From: Aquimarina sp.
GTDB lineage: Bacteria > Bacteroidota > Bacteroidia > Flavobacteriales > Flavobacteriaceae
DNA: 13,037 nucleotides
Direction of reading: 5' to 3'
Assembly: GCA_002697475.1 (NCBI GenBank)
Contig: NZVW01000054.1
Span: 1 to 13,037, forward strand
Every line of letters starts with the position of its first letter. Position 1 is the first letter of the stretch. A model generated the notes under the pieces. The model made no database searches. It saw nothing but the letters and a program-made list of their open reading frames with translations, and had not been told where the DNA came from. Shown in pieces: positions 11,980 through 13,037 of this stretch. The translations under genes and the position numbers were made by a program.

Positions 11980-13037
11980 ATGTATGTAATTAAAAGAGAC
12001 GGGCGTAAGGAACCCATTATGTTTGACAAAATTACCGCAAGGGTAAGAAAACTATGTTATGGATTAAATCCATTGGTTGATCCTGTAAAAGTGGCTATGA
12101 GAGTCATAGAAGGACTTTATGATGGAGTAACCACTAGTGAATTGGATAATCTGGCTGCAGAGATAGCTGCAACTATGACTATAACACACCCTGATTATGC
12201 TAAGCTTGCGGCACGTATATCTGTCTCTAATTTACATAAAAACACTAAGAAGACATTTTCAGAAGTTATAGTAGATTTGTACGAGTATGTAAATCCAAGA
12301 ACCAATAAAAAGGCGCCTTTGATTTCTGATGAGGTGTATGATGTGGTTATGGAAAACAGGGATAAACTGGATTCTACTATAATATATAACCGTGATTTTG
12401 GCTACGATTATTTTGGGTTCAAAACATTAGAAAGATCTTATTTACTTAAGATCAATGGAAAAATTGCTGAACGTCCACAGCATATGCTTATGAGAGTTTC
12501 TTTAGGTATTCATCTTAATGATCTGGATGCTGCTATTGAAACTTATGAGTTAATGTCGAAGAAGTTCTTTACTCACGCTACGCCAACTTTATTTAACTCA
12601 GGTACGCCTAAACCTCAAATGTCATCGTGTTTCCTGTTAACGATGAAAGATGATAGTATTGATGGAATATACGATACGTTAAAGCAAACTGCTAAAATTT
12701 CGCAATCTGCCGGAGGTATAGGGTTATCTATACATAATATCAGAGCCACCGGTTCTTATATTGCAGGTACTAATGGTACATCAAATGGTATAGTGCCTAT
12801 GCTCCGAGTTTTTAATGATACGGCAAGATACGTGGATCAAGGAGGAGGTAAGAGAAAAGGGTCTTTTGCTATTTATGTAGAACCCTGGCATGCGGATATA
12901 TTTGATTTCCTTGACCTTAAAAAGAATCATGGTAAAGAGGAAATGAGAGCCAGAGATTTATTCTATGCTATGTGGATTTCTGATTTGTTCATGAAACGTG
13001 TACAGGATGACGCAGAATGGACGTTGATGTGTCCTAA
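11980..13037 (+). CDS. nrdA: Ribonucleoside-diphosphate reductase, class I, alpha subunit (R1, eukaryote-like), partial
   Basis: The ATG at 11980 opens a frame of 352 codons that runs off the window end; family members are usually about 800 aa, so a little under half is present. Residues 1-90 form the ATP-cone allosteric activity domain (MYVIKRDGRKEPIMFDKITA onward). The catalytic barrel begins after about residue 140. C217 in QMSSCFLL corresponds to the reducible active-site cysteine (C218 in mouse R1). The specificity-site region KDDSIDGIYDTLKQ and the GSYIAGTNGTSNG loop are well conserved with the eukaryotic enzyme. The radical cysteine and the C-terminal cysteine pair lie beyond the window. 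The overlapping ATG at 11984 meets a stop at once, so it is not used. It partners the NrdB encoded upstream. Confidence 0.95.
   Translation, partial: MYVIKRDGRKEPIMFDKITARVRKLCYGLNPLVDPVKVAMRVIEGLYDGVTTSELDNLAAEIAATMTITHPDYAKLAARISVSNLHKNTKKTFSEVIVDLYEYVNPRTNKKAPLISDEVYDVVMENRDKLDSTIIYNRDFGYDYFGFKTLERSYLLKINGKIAERPQHMLMRVSLGIHLNDLDAAIETYELMSKKFFTHATPTLFNSGTPKPQMSSCFLLTMKDDSIDGIYDTLKQTAKISQSAGGIGLSIHNIRATGSYIAGTNGTSNGIVPMLRVFNDTARYVDQGGGKRKGSFAIYVEPWHADIFDFLDLKKNHGKEEMRARDLFYAMWISDLFMKRVQDDAEWTLMCP

Noticed and set aside
1..13037. Insertion sequences, CRISPR arrays, tRNA or rRNA genes
   Set aside because: No transposase, regular repeat-spacer series, tRNA cloverleaf or rRNA segment was recognised on either strand.

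Overview
The window is typical of a marine or environmental member of the Bacteroidota, most likely a Flavobacteriaceae. It is AT-rich, several start regions carry the phylum's promoter pattern (TTG, about 20 bases, then TAnnTTTG) rather than strong Shine-Dalgarno sites, and the proteins belong to families characteristic of the group. These include a DUF3109 cysteine-rich protein, a eukaryote-like class I ribonucleotide reductase, and lipoproteins with CDD-type N-termini. The assignment comes from reading the sequence only; no database search was made.

Left part (1-5338): a secreted protein cut by the window edge and a small membrane-anchored coiled-coil protein, both on the minus strand. Then, on the plus strand, come a HupE/UreJ-type membrane protein, a dCMP deaminase, an S41 C-terminal processing peptidase whose start overlaps the deaminase stop, and a small two-helix membrane protein with a TTG start. 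Two minus-strand membrane genes (a 67-aa protein and a MarC family protein) converge on these. A DUF3109 protein diverges from marC.

Middle part (5418-10279): the most interesting region. It holds a lipoprotein, a large exported TPR-CHAT protein (964 aa, His/Cys caspase-like dyad, C-terminal membrane anchor) and, convergent with it and sharing its last 4 bases, a two-gene operon. That operon encodes an ECF-like sigma factor and a single-pass anti-sigma-like protein with TPRs on its outer side. Predicted topology puts the CHAT protease and the outer domain of the anti-sigma-like protein in the same compartment. This suggests a proteolysis-controlled sigma switch, loosely analogous to the TPR-CHAT/Csx30/RpoE arrangement of type III-E CRISPR, but CRISPR-free and periplasmic. 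That is inference. A strong intrinsic terminator ends exactly at the ATG of the CHAT gene.

Right part (10280-13037): a 442-base non-coding region with tandem DnaA-box-like sites and other repeats, then nrdB (complete) and nrdA (cut by the window end). They are separated by a 280-base ORF-less spacer with a terminator-like hairpin at the nrdB stop and several further hairpins and repeats. The dCMP deaminase and the ribonucleotide reductase both serve deoxynucleotide supply, so the window is a housekeeping backbone with the lipoprotein/CHAT/sigma block set into it.
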